Assembly (NCBI GenBank): GCA_021152765.1
Contig: JAGKUT010000053.1
Span: forward strand, 1 to 6,154
Source of the DNA: Actinomycetes bacterium
GTDB taxonomy: Bacteria > Bacillota_I > Bacilli_A > RF39 > UBA660
DNA length: 6,154 nt
Direction of reading: 5' to 3'
Notes under the pieces: model-generated
Database searches by the model: none
Told to the model about the DNA's origin: nothing
Seen by the model: the letters and a program-made list of their open reading frames with translations, nothing else
Program-made: the position numbers and the translations under genes
Shown: positions 5,275-6,154 of the stretch, piece after piece
Layout: each line of letters opens with the position of its first letter
Position numbering within the stretch: the first letter of the stretch is position 1

Positions 5275-6117
5275 ATGAGGGTATATGATTATAAATATAT
5301 TAGGGATCAATATAATTTTTTATGTGAAAGACAATTTTCTTATTTATCTGTTGATGATGAAAAAAATACTGTGTGTAAAGTTTTTGAACCTTATTATATA
5401 GAATCTATGTTAGATGAGGATTTTGATTTAGAGGATATGGTTTTGAATGGTAGTGAATTGGTTGAGTCTGATTCTATTATTGTTCCTGATGCAGTTGTTT
5501 ATAGTAATTGTAAATTTGCTGGATATTTAATGCCTTATTTTGAGGGTAAATGCGTTCGTGAATATTCTAAACGTAATTTTTTAAAACTCGATGAAATAGT
5601 TGATATTTATAAAAAAGTTGAGAAGATTGTTAAGGAATCTGATAATATTGTTTTTCCTGATTTACTTACTGATGGTAATATATTGATTAATAATAATCAT
5701 GATATTAAGTTTATTGATTTTGATGGGTTTCAAATTGATTATTTTACTACTCCTGTTTTTACTATATATTTAGGTAAAAAGGAAAAATATGATGGTACTA
5801 AATATAGGGATGGTGATTATTTTACTAAGCAATTAGATATTAAGAGTTTAGTATATTTATATATTTGGATGTTATTTGGTGTTGATATGGATTATATTGA
5901 TAGGTATGATGGTTTGAATCAAAAAAAAGTTATAAATATGTTTATTAAAGATTTTGATATTCAAATTGATGATTTGGTTCATTGTATAACTTCTTTATAT
6001 GATGATAAAAAAGAAAATATTTATTTAGGTAAAGTTGCTGATGTTATTGCTAAAGAATTTAATTTAAAATTAGTTGAAGGGAATGGAATAAGAGTTAAGA
6101 AATTGATTAGAAAGTAG
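5275..6117 (+). CDS. Divergent protein-kinase-fold protein, activity uncertain
   Basis: The 280-residue product has the outline of a eukaryotic-like kinase or aminoglycoside-phosphotransferase fold. TVCKVF at 32-37 places Lys35 as the likely ATP-binding lysine of the N-lobe. FAGYLMPYFEG (81-91) looks like the strand and hinge between lobes. FPDLLTDGNILI (127-138) resembles the catalytic loop with Asp129 and Asn135. IKFIDFDGFQI (144-154) is the metal-binding DFG-type segment, here DFD with Asp148. LDIKSLVYLYIWMLFG (187-202) resembles the D-x-x-SLG-x-x-LYE-x-L-x-G helix that follows the activation segment. Odd points: no glycine-rich loop is recognisable, the usual His of the H-x-D motif is Phe127, and Asp to Asn is one residue longer than in canonical H-x-D-x-x-x-x-N. 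No membrane segment or extracellular sensor domain is present, so it is probably cytosolic. It has its own promoter and terminator, so its position beside the pilin operon is weak evidence of a shared job. A substrate cannot be named. Confidence 0.8.
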   Translation: MRVYDYKYIRDQYNFLCERQFSYLSVDDEKNTVCKVFEPYYIESMLDEDFDLEDMVLNGSELVESDSIIVPDAVVYSNCKFAGYLMPYFEGKCVREYSKRNFLKLDEIVDIYKKVEKIVKESDNIVFPDLLTDGNILINNNHDIKFIDFDGFQIDYFTTPVFTIYLGKKEKYDGTKYRDGDYFTKQLDIKSLVYLYIWMLFGVDMDYIDRYDGLNQKKVINMFIKDFDIQIDDLVHCITSLYDDKKENIYLGKVADVIAKEFNLKLVEGNGIRVKKLIRK

Positions 6118-6136
6118 TTTTTACTTTCTTTTTTTT
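6109..6136 (+). terminator. Intrinsic terminator of the kinase-like gene
   Basis: AGAAAGTA (6109-6116) pairs perfectly with TACTTTCT (6122-6129) around a 5-base loop, followed at once by eight T residues (6129-6136). The gene's TAG stop codon (6115-6117) is split between stem and loop. Confidence 0.85.
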
Positions 6137-6137
6137 G

Positions 6138-6146
6138 TGGTAAAAT
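6138..6146 (+). promoter_or_regulatory. Possible extended -10 promoter for a gene beyond the window
   Basis: TG-G-TAAAAT forms an extended -10 element, with TG one base before the hexamer TAAAAT (6141-6146). No good -35 is present; TTTACT at 6120-6125 is only 15 bases away. An ATG at 6151-6153 is too close to serve as the start of a normal leadered mRNA, so the downstream start lies either beyond the window or on a leaderless transcript. Confidence 0.4.
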
Positions 6147-6154
6147 TATTATGG

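Noticed and set aside
1..6154. Alternative genetic code (TGA as Trp), as in Mollicutes
   Set aside because: Trp is encoded by TGG throughout, no gene has an in-frame TGA, and TGA ends the minus-strand gene.

Overview
The window is strongly AT-rich and very compact, with short leaders, TTGACT/TATAAT-type promoters, GGTGA-type ribosome binding sites and U-tract hairpin terminators. TGG is used for Trp and no in-frame TGA interrupts a gene, so the standard bacterial code fits. Together this points to a low-GC Bacillota genome, perhaps one of the reduced gut Bacilli lineages (RF39/Erysipelotrichales-like). That placement is inference from composition and gene style; there is no phylogenetic marker here.

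Layout. Positions 1-1176 hold the 3' part of a plus-strand gene for a beta-rich, probably surface-exposed protein that I cannot name. It converges on a small minus-strand gene (1189-1455) resembling the DUF5661 family, and the two share a bidirectional terminator. A short divergent promoter region (about 1456-1538) then starts a two-gene plus-strand operon. Its first gene (1539-3167) encodes a full-length homologue of cofactor-independent phosphoglycerate mutase in which nearly every catalytic residue is replaced, followed by a C-terminal membrane anchor. Its second gene (3175-5214), 7 bases downstream, encodes a large type IV prepilin-like protein: a class III signal and hydrophobic helix followed by three tandem lectin/LamG-like repeats. 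A terminator overlaps the end of this gene. A separate promoter then drives a divergent protein-kinase-like gene (5275-6117), which ends in its own terminator. The last bases contain a probable extended -10 promoter for a gene beyond the window.

The main interest is the operon: a tail-anchored, apparently dead phosphoglycerate mutase on the cytoplasmic face of the membrane, co-transcribed with a modular pilin-like adhesin. The sequence suggests a moonlighting or scaffold role for the pseudoenzyme, possibly linked to pilus or pseudopilus function, but the functional link rests only on the operon structure. There is no gene-free stretch longer than 300 bases.
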